Source: Aegilops tauschii subsp. strangulata (Eukaryota > Streptophyta > Magnoliopsida > Poales > Poaceae). Taken from it: a stretch of DNA of 64,000 bases. The position numbers and the translations under genes were made by a program. This document shows positions 33,191 through 44,024 of this stretch, piece by piece (positions within the stretch are counted from its first letter, which is position 1; each line of letters begins with the position of its first letter). Under the pieces are notes generated by a model. It made no database searches and was not told where the DNA came from. It saw nothing but the letters and a program-made list of their open reading frames with translations. The stretch is from assembly GCF_002575655.3 (NCBI RefSeq), contig NC_053037.3:139697207-139761206 (forward strand). The letters are read 5' to 3'.

Positions 33191-36100
33191 ATGTCCAGAC
33201 CTAGCCCACAAGGCCGATGGGTGGCTTCCTCCGTTACAGAGGAGGACATTGCGAAGCTCCGGGCGGCCAGATATCTGACCGCGGAGATCCCCCATAGACT
33301 TCCTGCCCAAGGACAGGTTATTCCGCCTCCCAGATCCGGCGAGAGGGTAGTATTCATCTCTCACTTCCTCCGAGGGCTAGGATTTTCTCTTTATCCCTTC
33401 GTTCGGGGGCTCATGTTTTATTACGGACTAGATTTTCATGATCTAGCCCTAGATTCTTTCCTCCACGTCTCGTCGTTTATCATCACGTGCGAGGCCTTCC
33501 TTTGTATTCCCCCACACTTTGGCTTATGGCTCAAGACCTTTAGTGTGAAGCCGAAGGTGGTCGATGGGAAACAGGCGGAGTGCGGTGGTGCTACAGTGAG
33601 CAAGCTTACCAATGCTCTCTGGCCAAAAGGCTCCTTCACCGAAACTTCCAACCTATGACAGCGGGAGTGGTTTTACGTCACTGAACCCCGCGGTACCAAG
33701 TGGGCAGCTATACCTGCGTTCCGCTCTGGCCCTCTGTTACAGGTTGCTCATGGATTAACAAGGGGCTGGACTGGGGATCAGTTGATGAAGTGCAGACTCT
33801 ATAGAGCTGCATCCGAAGCCTCCTTGAGAAGGACATCGATCTTGTCAATGTGATTCAAGTAATGCTAGTCCGCCGAGTCCTGCCATGCCAGCGTCGGCCT
33901 CTCCGTATGTGGGAGTTTAATCCGGAAGGACCACGGACCCTCCAACACTTCTTTGGCGCTACGCACAAAGGAATGTAGAAGTTGTTTTTCGGGAAACGAA
34001 AACAGTGGCCGGACACCACCGAGGACATCGGCCTCGACTGCAACCATCCGGATACCTCGGTAAGCGCTCGACTCCCGAACACTTTTTTAGTTAAGTATGC
34101 CGTAATATGTTACTGAGCAAACTGTCTCCTTCCAGGGTTGGATAAAGAAAGCAGAGTGAATCAGGTGTTCGGCCCCCCTTCCCGAAGACTCAGCGGATCC
34201 CGTGCTAACAAGGATGCTGGCCCCGGCATCGCATCAGGTGCCCGTGAAGGAGGACCAGACGGAGAGCGGGAAGGCTAAAGGTAGCCTCCATTCCGAGGGG
34301 ATATCATACACAGTGTCCGGGGAGATCAAGGTTCCCCCGCCTGAAGACAAAAGTGAAGGAGAAGCCAACATTCCTTCTCCCTATGGTAAGAAAAGGGCTG
34401 CCTCCGAAGATTGGGGGAAAGGGCTCCTAAGCGAGGCAAGATGCCCCTGTCGGGCGGCTCGGGCTCGGAGGACGACATCGTTGCATAGTCCCACAATGAG
34501 GACAAGCCTCTAGCCAAATTGTAAGTGAACAAGGGTGTTTTTAAACATATACCGTTCCTTTCCTGTTACCAAGGTAACATCTAGAATATATGTTTTTGCA
34601 GCTCGGCGAACAGTCTTCTTCACCAGTCCTCTTCCTCGGGGGATCTTCTTCCGGAGATGATGGAAAGCGAGACACCTCCACCGGTCTCCTCGCCCAATAA
34701 GGCGGATGACTTTGAGGTGTCGTCCCGGAGGGTCTCTCCTAATCAACAAGTGGTGCGAGGGGTCATGAAGACACTACCCGAAGGTGATACTTCGGTAGCC
34801 CAGGGTCCAGGGGCCAACAATAAAGGCCCCAGACTATCCGGTTTTCAGCCGGAGACGACTCTAGGGACGAATAAACGGATCCCTTCGAAGGGAGGCCGTA
34901 CTCCTACAGCAGCTTCCGGAGATCCAGAAGCGCCGAATATATTGACGAAAATGCTGCGTCAGGCGTCCGTCTCAGAGGAACATCGTACCTTGATGGGTAC
35001 GGTGGTTGAAAGGGTTCTGTCTGTGAAAAGCGGATTGAATGAAGCCTTCACGAGCCTGCTAAGAGGCTTCGAGGTTTGTACTGTAATATTTTTGATTGTG
35101 CTTTATTCACAAAATGCACCCGTGTATAGATAGTAGCCCCTGAGACTCTGATTGGCTTCCCAAGGGAGGCGATCAGAGGATCAAAAAGATATGCCCAGGA
35201 GATAATCTGATTAATTGGAACACAGGTTGTTTCCTCCCTGGCGACTGCCCGAACTACAAAGGTTGCAGATCTGCAGCGGAAGCTTGCCGTAGCGGATGAT
35301 GACATCACGCTTATCAACAGGCGGCTTGACGAGGCGCAAGGTATGTCTTGGGGTAGTCATTGCATGCGCGTGCTTATAATATAAGCAGGATGTTAAGCAT
35401 TGTATACTGAAATATGCATGACTGCAGATGGTGCTGCCGCAGTTGAGATCCTTCGGGCTAAGTTGGCCCGGGCCAAGGAGCAGGCCCGGATTAGTAATGC
35501 GGCTGCCGAAAAGGCATCGGCTGAATTAAAGGCCGAACAGGCTGCTCGGCGCCAGTATGAGGAGAGAATATCCATGATGGCGCTTGAGCTAAAGGATGCT
35601 GCTAGCCGCTGCGAATTTCTCGAGAAGGATAATAAAGCCAAAACGACTGATCTTGACAAGGCCTTACGAGAGGCGAAAGAAGCGCGGTCCGAGTCTAGAG
35701 CGGCCCGGTAGGAGATCCGGCAAGCGGAGGAGATCGCGGTTGCTAAGACCTTTTTATTACAAACTAAGTTCGGCGATCCGAATTATGCCCCGCTGAATCA
35801 AGTGTGGAGTTCCCCAGACGCATTGTTGGACTTGTCGAAGAGTGTCTCCGCTGCGACGCAGTTTTTCCAAGCGCAAGAAGGACGTGCAACAGAAAAGCTG
35901 TTCTGGTCGCAGTTTAGCATGCTGAAGCGTCCGCTGCTGCTGAACGAACAGATGGCTCAGTGGGCAGAGCTCCACAAGATGTCCGGATCTGCCATGAAAG
36001 ACGTCGTGGTCCGGCTAAGGTCGATCGAGCCAATTCCGGATAGTTATTTCGGTTTGGTGCAGCGACTCGTTGATGCAGTGCCGCGTATCGACACCGTTAA

Positions 36101-36302
36101 GTGGTCAACATGCATTGAAGGTGCACGGATGGCCTTTGCCCGTGTCAAGACATACTAGGCGAAGATGAAGGCCACTGACATTGCAGCGAAGAGTCCGCCC
36201 AAGGGCAAGGACCACCACACACCGGAGCATTATTTCGAGGATGTTTTAGAGGGTGCCCGCTTGATAGAGGGTCAGTGCTCGAAAGACATAATATTTGAGT
36301 GA
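33191..36302 (+). pseudogene. Antisense 'putative gypsy type transposon' gene, degenerate and spliced
   Basis: Lies opposite to the host element. The first exon (33191-33658) contains HFLRGLGFSLYPFVRGLMFYY, CEAFLCIPPHFGLWL and QAECGGATVSKL, the core of the PF04195-type family. A TGA at 33656-33658 interrupts what continues as QREWFYVTEPRGTKW. Further stops follow, for example near 33976. Plausible introns are 34060-34135, 35074-35225 and 35341-35427, each GT...AG. The later exons code an alanine/glutamate-rich coiled coil (35430-35720, words EKASAELKAEQAARRQYEE) and a conserved tail (AQWAELHKMSGSAMKDVV, TVKWSTCIEGARMAF) to about 36300. The role of the family is unknown. Compare 10177-11648. 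Confidence 0.65.
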
Positions 36303-37528
36303 AATGTATTGGAATTGTAAAAGACAATATTATGATATAATAAAGTTATTTTTCATTGGCTCCTCCTGTGCGGCCGTTTTTGTATAATCTGAAAGTTTTC
36401 CAGTCGTCGGCTTCAACCCCCTCGTAGAAAATACGGGGGTGTTCGGAAAAGCACTTGATCACTCTTAACCCAACGTCTTGGTCCATGAAGGAGGTGTCAA
36501 TGCGGCGAACTAGGCAATCGGACTATATGGCGTTAACACTTTCACTTAGCCATAGGAGTTTTACGGTGGGTCTACGATATAGACCCTGGTATGTACGCGG
36601 TTATCCCAATATGGTGCGTTACATGTATGACCTGAAGAAAGGTCCTTCGTGTACTGCGGAGAGAATCGCGAAAGATTCCGATAAGTCATCGAGTGGTTGA
36701 CCAGCTCTCGCCGCACCACGACAGTCAGTTTTCGGCTTTCTCTACTGAGGTGTTTGACCAGATGAACCAGAAACACAATCGCAGTAGTTGTCCCTTTACT
36801 ACCCTAGCCGATAGAGCAGAACGTAGGGTAGTGAGCACAGGAGCCGGCCAACCCAACTATTGACCCAAGACATGATTCGAAGCTGATGCATATAAGGCCA
36901 AACTCGCGACGCTAAAGTATGCTATAAAGCTGCTCGGACTTGTTGGCAACTCATTTTGTTCCCATACTGAGCCCCTGGCAAGTTATGGCGGGGTGCGCGT
37001 GTGAAACAAGCAAAAGAGCAAAATTCAGTTCTTTAGAGAAAAGGGAGTACTGAGTACGGATTATGCTTACTGGAACCTGAGTGATATGCCAATCGTCATT
37101 TTACAAATAATGACGCGGCAACCCCGATTATTTGACATTCCATGGGTCGACGGCTGAGGAAAAGGGCACTTTACAGGCTCAGAAATAGAGAGTGCGGTCT
37201 ACAAAAAGTTGTTTTGGACCTCCCGTCGCACATCTGCGTCGCCTTTCCTCAGTGAAGGGGCTTCTTAACAGGAGTGGCCTTTGGGTAAATGTACGAACAC
37301 GAACTCCGATAGAGTCCGTGAGATGACCGGCCTTTTGGGCCACCTGTAGTAAAGGATAATGAAAAAGAAAGAGTAGTTTAGAAAAGAAAGAAGAAGGAGT
37401 TTATGGGAGTACTTGTAGGCCCGTCACTATTGTGCTTCCGCCGATGCCCAAGGTATTTGAAGTGCATAGTTATGTATGCGCGGTACAGATTTCGCGGGTA
37501 TATGAGGCAGTCGGCGGAAGCCGAACTG
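36303..37528. other. Degenerate remnant where pol should lie
   Basis: No RT or integrase motif in any frame that I can support. The right part (37380-37528) is collinear with 1-155 and 7186-7400 of the other Gypsy fragment and includes the intact TGAAGTGCATAGTTATGTA site. Confidence 0.5.
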
Positions 37529-40334
37529 CTAGTCCAGCTCCGAATTTGGTCGGTCCTGTTGGATGGAGACCGACGGCTTAATGGCCGATGAGGTGTGTGG
37601 TTTAACAAGGCCGCTTTGTACTTCGGCTGAAGTAGCCGTAGTATGATCCTCTGTTCGGAGGGAGCGCTTCTTGCGCTCCCCTGTAGAGGCGTGTGTTATG
37701 TATACCATGTTCACTGTTTTTACTTTGGGGGGAAATTGCTTCTGACCCCCGGTATTTGTTTGGTAAGTCTCTTCATCGTCGCTATCACCGGGTGGCCTCT
37801 TCCCCTTGTGTTCGGCGTTGAGCTTGCCAGCCTGTTTGAAGACCCAACAGCTTCTGTTGGTGTGATTAGCAGGTTTATCGGGGTTGCCATGAATCTGGCA
37901 GGGCCGATCCAATATCTTGTCTAAATTGGATGGTCCGTCTCTATTTGACTTGAATGGCTTTTTACGTTGACCGGATTTGGGGCCGCTGAATCCGGTGTTG
38001 ACCGCTGTGTCGTGCGTTCCTTCATTATTAGTGCGACGTTTGTATTTACTGCGTCGTGGCTTGCCGTTGCCGTCTCGGACTTCGGAAGTGCCCGGATCGC
38101 TGGCGTTGTTGCTTCTACAAGCGAGCCAGCTATCTTCTCCCGCACAAAAGCGGGTCACCAGAGCGGTAAGGGCTGACATGGATTTTGGTTTTTCTTGACC
38201 GAGGTGGCGGGCGAGCCACTTGTCCCGGACGCTGTGTTTGAAGGCCACTAGGGCTTCCGCGTCCGGACAGTCGACGATTTGGTTCTTTTTAACTAAGAAC
38301 CTAGTCCAGAGCTTCCTGGCTGACTCTCCGGGCTGCTGGACGATGTGACTTAAGTCATCGGCATCTGGTGGCCGGACATATGTACCTTGGAAGTTGTCAT
38401 GGAAGGCGTCTTCCAAATCCTCCCAGCTGCCAATAGAATTTTCGGGCAGACTGTTTAACTAGTGCCGAGCTGGCCCTTTGAGTTTTAGTGGGAGGTATTT
38501 TATGGCATGAAGGTCATCTTCGCGGGCCATATGGATATGAAGAAGGAAATCCTCGATCCATACCGCCGGGTCAGTTGTTCCATCATATGATTCGATATTC
38601 ACGGGTCTAAACCCTTCTGTGAATTCGTGCTCCATTACTTCGTCAGTGAAGCAAAGAGGGTGTGCGGCGCCTCTATATCGAGCCACATCGCGACGTAGCT
38701 CCGATGGAGTCCGTCTATGGTTTTCGGCCCGAGCATGACTGGGCTTGTCACGCCCGAATAGATAGCGGTCGTCGCGTGTCGGGGCGCGTCCTCGCGATCC
38801 GTAGATCGATCTAGTATGTCCTGCTCTACTGTCCAGGTCCTGCCAAAGGTCATATGTATAACCCCGAGTTGTTTTATCTCTGCCTTTACGGCGAGGTGGG
38901 GCGGGCTGGTGTTCGGCTTGAGTTGCCGCTTTGTCCCGACCACGTGGTGGTCGGTCAGCCGTATTGCGCGATGATGGTACGGGCTCCGGCGCCTCGTCAT
39001 CGAACTGCGGTAGCAATTTGCGCTTCAGGTAACTTTTGGCTGGGCGCTTGAGGCCGTATTCTTCAGCTGCCAGGACATCAGTATCTGTCGTTGAGCAGAT
39101 CTTGGTCAGCTTGAAGCTGCTGCTGCTTCTTTTTCAGGCTCCTTACAGTGGCTAATAGCCGGCGCTTGAAGCGCTCCTGCTCGAGAGGTTCCGCAGGCAT
39201 GATAAAATCCTCGTTGCCAAGGCTCACCTCATCCTCGGAGAGTGGAAGATAATTACTGTCCCCCGAGTCATCGTTTATTGCCTATTCGTCAGGGCTAACT
39301 TGCCCGTTTTCCCGTTCCTCCTGTTCGGAAGTTATCTCAACGGGGTCTTCATTATCTTCGGCATAGTCCAGAGTATTGTTTTCTCCCGTGCCGGTATTGT
39401 TGTCTTTTTCACGACGTGACTTAGAGCGGCGCTGCTGACGCTGGCATTTTGGCTGTATCACAAGAGGTTCATCCTCAACTGGATCTTCTTTATCATCGTC
39501 GTTAGTTCTTTTAGGTGAATCCACCATGTACACGTCGTAAGAAGAGGTGGCCGTCCAGCGTCCGGTAAACGGCGGGTTTTGGCCCTGTGCCTCCTCGACA
39601 TCGTCATCCATACCATCGGTGTCTTCGGAGCCGTAATCGAGCATGTTGGTTAAGCCTTCTACAGTGGCTATAAAGTGGGCGGTGGGTGGGAAACGAAATT
39701 CTTCGTCATCAGCCTCCAGTTCGAACCGGATATAATTCGGCTGTGAGCCCTTCGCTAAGGATAGCACTTTTAGCGATTTTAAAACGTCGCCCAAAGGTGA
39801 GTGCCGAAAAATGTCCGCGGAGCTGAATTCAACGATCGATGACTGATCGAGCTCGACGCATGTGGACGCACATGGTTCGGAACCTGTAGCCGGAAATGAG
39901 TCCAAGGCTCCGGTGACATAGATTCCACTCGAGGTTGGGTCTGTGTGCGGCTCTGACACCGCTGGGACTGCGGTATCCGTGGCGGGGTTGAGCTTCCCAT
40001 CTTCGGATGGTGCGATCTGCTCCGGATCTAAGGCCAGAGCAGTTACAGGTGCTATCCCCTGGGTATGGTCCGATGACAGATTTAAGTCATGTTCATCGTG
40101 GTAATGGGGAGCGACTGCCGTGGTCTTGAATCCGTCGAAGATCAAGTCTCCGCGGATATCCGTGACGTAGTTCAAGCTTCCGAATCTGACTCGACGGCCA
40201 GGGGCGTAGCTATCGATCTGCTCTAGATGGCCAAGCGAGTTGGCCTGCAGTGCGAAGCCTCCGAACACGAAGATCTGTCCGGGGAGGAAGACTTCTCCTT
40301 GGACAGCATTGTTGTAGATGATTGAAGGGGCCAT
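37529..40334 (-). pseudogene. Gypsy gag, long N-terminal extension, one clear stop
   Basis: The first ATG on the minus strand is at 40334, 48 bases after the LTR (an upstream GTG is in the same frame). The N-terminal third is acidic and low in known motifs. There is a stop near 39282 and a continued reading with a Lys/Gln-rich segment. A conserved part (38459-39016) has RPVNIESYDGTTDPAVWIED and HAIKYLPLKLKGPARH, the Retrotrans_gag domain. TAG at 38456-38458 replaces the Trp of RHWLNSLPE, and the frame continues with QGTYVRPPDADDLSHIVQQ and WTRFLVKKNQIVDC. The tail (FSGPKSGQRKK, DRPCQIHGN, NHTNRSCWVFK) runs into the deleted protease at about 37680. Confidence 0.75.
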
Positions 40335-40381
40335 CAAACCTTTTGAGGACGGCACAGTGGAACTCTCAAGGAAAGCACCAA
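40335..40381 (-). other. PBS region of the Gypsy element
   Basis: Directly beside the 5' LTR the minus strand reads TTGGTGCTTTCCTTGAGAG. I did not match it with certainty to a tRNA. Confidence 0.4.
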
Positions 40382-40849
40382 TGTCGGTGTCAAAACCGGC
40401 GGATCTTGGGTAGGGGGTCCCGAACTGTGCGTCTAAGGTCGATGGTAACAGGAGACGGGGGACACAATGTTTACCCAGGTTCGGGCCCTCTCTATGGAGG
40501 TAATACCCTACTTCCTGCTTGATTGATCTTGATGAATATGAGTATTACAAGAGTTGATCTACCACGAGATCGTAATGGTAAAACCCTAGAAGTCTAGCCT
40601 GTTTGACTATATCCGTTTCCGAACTAAGCCCTCCGGTTTATATAGACACCGAACGGGACTAGGATTGTACAAAGTCAGTTACAGAGAAAGGCATCTTCAT
40701 ATTTGGACGCCAAGCTTGCCGTCCACGCCAAGGAGAGTCCCGTCTGGACACGGGTAGAGTCTTCGGTCTTTGTATCTTCACAGCCCATCAGTCCGGCCCA
40801 TGCCCAACAGGCCGGACACCCGAGGACCCCTTAGTCCAGGACTCCCTCA
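40382..40849 (-). repeat. 5' LTR of the Gypsy element
   Basis: Same length and edges as 32188-32655, followed by the ATGGT TSD copy. Confidence 0.9.
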
Positions 40850-41284
40850 ATGGTACCCAGGCATTTTGAGTGTGTGTTCACTGACAGAACTATTCTCCTC
40901 CATTTTGCAGCTATAGAACTTGTTGGAGACTTCATATCTCTCAACTCGGGCATTTGCTTGAAATATTAACTTCAACTCCTGGAACATCTCATATGCTCCA
41001 TGACGTTCAAAACGTCTTTGAAGTCCCGATTCTAAGCCGTAAAGCATGGCACACTGAACTATCAAGTAGTCATCAACTTTGCTCTGCCAAACGTTCATAA
41101 CATCCGGAGTTGCTCCTGCAGCAGGTCTTGCACCTAGCGGTGCTTCCAGGACGTAATTCTTCTGTGCAGCAATGAGTTTAATCCTCAAGTTACGGACCCA
41201 GTCCGTGTAGTTGCTACCATCATCTTTCAACTTAGCTTTCTCTAGGAACGCATTAAAATTCAAGGGAACGGTAGCACGGGCCAT
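40850..41284 (-). pseudogene. Copia gag, N-terminal part, interrupted
   Basis: Starts at an ATG (41284) and codes MARATVPLNFNAFLEKAKL, then NYTDWVRNLRIKL, DDYLIVQCAMLYGLE and YEMFQELKLIFQ. These are typical of the UBN2-type gag of BARE1/Angela-like elements. The frame is intact up to the insertion at 40849, and the downstream part resumes at 32187. Confidence 0.85.
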
Positions 41285-42425
41285 TGATCTACAACAACAT
41301 AGATATGCAAAAACTATCAGGTACTAAGTTCATGATAAATTAAAGTTCAATTAATCATATTACTTAAGAACTCCCACTTAGATTGACATCCCTCTAGTCA
41401 TCTAAATGATCACATGATCCATATCAACTAAACCATGTCCGATCATCACGTGAGATGGAGTAGTTTTCAATGGTGAACATCACTATGTTGATCATATCTA
41501 CTATATGATTCACGTTCGACCTTTCGGTCTCAGTGTTCCGAGGCCATATCTGCATATACTAGGCTTGTCAAGTTTAACCCGAGTATTCTGCACGTGCAAA
41601 ACTGGCTTGCACCCGTTGTATGTGAACGTAGAGCTTATCACACCCGATCATCACGTGGTGTCTCGGCACGATGAACTGTAGAAACGGTGCATACTCAGGG
41701 AGAACACTTATACCTTGAAATTTAGAGAGGGGTCATCTTATAATGCTACCATCGAACTAAGCAAAATAAGATGCATAAAGGATAAACATCACATGCAATC
41801 AAAATATGTGACATGATATGGTCATCATCATCTTGTGCCTTTGATCTCCATCTCCAAAGCATCATCATGATCTCCATCGTCACCGGCTTGACACCTTGAT
41901 CTCCATCGTAGCGTTGTTGTCGTCTCGCCAACTATTGCTTCCGCGACTATCGCTACCGCTTAGTGATAAAGTAAAGCAATTACATGGCGATTGCATTTCA
42001 TACAACAAAGTGGCAACCATAAGGCTCCTGCCAGTTGCCGATAACTTTTACCAAACATGATCATCTCATACAACAATTTATATCTCATAACGTCTTGACC
42101 ATATCACATCACAACATGCCCTGCAAAAACAAGTTAGACGTCCTCTACTTTGTTGTTTCAAGTTTTACGTGGCTGGTATGGGCTTCTAGCAAGAACCATT
42201 CTTACCTACGCATCAAAACCACAACGATTTTTCGTCAAGTGTGCTGTTTTAACCTTCAACAAGGACCGGCCGTAGTCAAATTTGATTCAACTAAAGTTGG
42301 AGAAATAGACACCCGCCAGCCACCTGTGTGTGAAGCACGTCGGTAGAACCGGTCTCATGAATGCGGTCATGTAATGTTGGTCTGGGCCGCTTCATCCAAC
42401 AATACCGCCGAATCAAAATAAGACG
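41285..42425 (-). other. 5' leader of the Copia element
   Basis: Matches the long untranslated leader typical of Triticeae Angela-like elements (words CCAACAATACCGCCGAATCAA near 42400). No ORF. It ends before the PBS. Confidence 0.65.
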
Positions 42426-42428
42426 TTG

Positions 42429-43800
42429 CACTACAAAAAAAATACACTTCCGTGATGATACGTGTTTGTCACAGTAGGTCACGTTTTTTGTCATGCATGT
42501 ACATCCATGACGATTTTATGACAGAATCAAGATAGTCATACCTGTGCTCTCGTAGAAGTGTTCCATGACATTACCAAAATTATCATCACGGAAGTGTCCA
42601 CTTCCATGACGATAAATCGCGCGTCACAGAAGTGCTTTCGTCAAGGGTGACCGACACGTGGCATCCACCGTAACGGAACATTGTTAAGCTATCAGGTCGG
42701 GTTTTGGATCCGATAACCCGTTAACAGCCCCGACCAATGGGAAATTTCCATGTGTAAAATTCTTATTGGCCGGACGAAACACGTGTCAGCTCGTCAGTGG
42801 GTCAGATAGGCGCCTATGATATGTCGACACGTGCCACGGCCCACCACTGGCCCATTTAGCTTACAAAGCCGGCCCGTTTAACTTGGTCAAAAGTTAACGG
42901 GCTGTCCCATGAAAATCCTGTTAACGGTCTCTTCGCAAATAGCCCATTTTACGGCCCGTTAACTCACGCCCGTTAGGCCCTAAAGGAAATCGGCCCAACA
43001 ACGTCATGTGGGCCGTCGAATATAACACCAGCCCATTTCACTTTCGGCCCATGTATGGCCACGACGTCTTTTGGCCCATATGAGGCCTTCGTATCTTTCG
43101 GCCCTTTACAGGCCCACGGTGACTCTTGCCCATAATGAACAGTAATTTTCTTTATACCCGTTAACGGCTCGTGATTTACATGGGCCGTTTCCAGCCTGTG
43201 TTAGCTTTCGGCCTATTGACGGCCCATACGTTCTTGGGCTCCTTTTTGGCCCTCGATTACTTCCGGCCCGTTACTGGCCTGTTCCCCTAATGGGCCAAAT
43301 TCGGCCCATGGCAAGAGTCGGCCCGTTACTGGCCTGTTCCCCTAATGGGCCAAATTCGGGCCATGGCAAGAGTCGGCCCGTTACTGTCCTGTTACCCTAA
43401 TGGGCCAAATTCGGCCCATGGCAAGAGTCGGCCCGTTTCTGGCCTGTTAACCCGTTGCGCCGTTTCCAGCCCGTCCTATATTCTGGCCCATTAACGACCC
43501 GTTATGCCTGTGACAGAATTAAGCCTTTGCTGTCCTACGGCCTGTTACCGTGCTGGGCCGATACCAATTACGCCCGATTACGGCCCATGTAGACCCATTT
43601 ATCCGACGGCCCGAGGCCCACCAATTACAGGCCCATTTATCGACGGCCCGTAGGAGACCCATGGATCCTACGGCCTGTATATGGCCCATGGTAGTTGCGG
43701 CACTAGGAACCCAGGGGAAAAGAAGACTAGGAAATAAATAAGGCCGAAACTAACGCTAGGCTATTAAGGCGATTGCACAGATTACATCCACTCGGCATCA
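42429..43800. repeat. CACTA terminal and subterminal repeat region
   Basis: The end motif CACTTCCGTGATGAT recurs in both orientations. For instance, ATCATCACGGAAGTG is followed two bases later by CACTTCCATGACGAT at 42582-42613. Further in, dozens of GGCCCAT, GGCCCGTTA and TGGGCC words recur, including a tandem array at 43263-43450. In En/Spm-type elements such subterminal motifs bind the element's TnpA-like protein; here that is inference. Confidence 0.7.
43263..43450. repeat. 55 bp tandem repeat, three copies plus a partial copy
   Basis: Units begin TCGGCCCGTTACTGGCCTG and end CATGGCAAGAG; copies at 43263-43317, 43318-43372 and 43373-43427, then a partial copy. Copies differ at only a few positions. 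Confidence 0.9.
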
Positions 43801-44024
43801 AAGATCGCCACCAGTGCAAATATAGGGAACACCCTACACTATACAAAATGGCTTGCTGTTTTCTTCAGCCGGTGGCTGCACGTTAAGAATAAATTTTGTA
43901 TCGCACCAAAACAAATTACAACTATATAACAAAAGGAAGGTTGGCATAAAACTTAACAGTCTAGCAGATAAATGCACCACCAGAAGTTCAGAAGCTCAGT
44001 TCATTTGACCTAACTGTTACGTTT
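43801..44024. other. Sequence downstream of the TNP1-like gene
   Basis: AT-rich, no ORF. Probably the 3' untranslated region of the minus-strand gene that ends at 44025. Confidence 0.4.

Larger units (their letters stand above)
32188..40849 (-). mobile_element. Complete Gypsy (Tat-like) element lacking pol, with antisense gene
   Basis: LTRs 32188-32655 and 40382-40849 are 468 bp each, start TGTCGGTGTC and end ACTCCCTCA. ATGGT flanks both sides (32183-32187 and 40850-40854), a perfect TSD within the Copia gag. On the minus strand it carries a long gag, but protease, RT, RNase H and integrase are missing. On the plus strand it carries a broken, intron-containing antisense gene. By eye I count about 17 substitutions and 2 indels between the LTRs. 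At a rate of 1.3e-8 per site per year, often used for grass LTRs, this is roughly 1.4 million years. Confidence 0.9.
26866..42425 (-). mobile_element. Angela/WIS/BARE1-type Copia element, 5' LTR missing, nested insertion
   Basis: Minus-strand element. From right to left it has leader, gag, zinc knuckle, protease, integrase, reverse transcriptase, RNase H, polypurine tract and 3' LTR. The gag is interrupted by the Gypsy element at 32188-40849. The leader ends at 42425, where the CACTA element begins, so the PBS and 5' LTR must lie beyond the CACTA element if they still exist. The pol order with integrase before RT is diagnostic for Copia. Many in-frame stops make it inactive. Confidence 0.85.

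Noticed and set aside
43263..43450. Considered as a CRISPR-like array
   Set aside because: Copies are directly adjacent without spacers and lie in a plant transposon; it is a plain tandem repeat.
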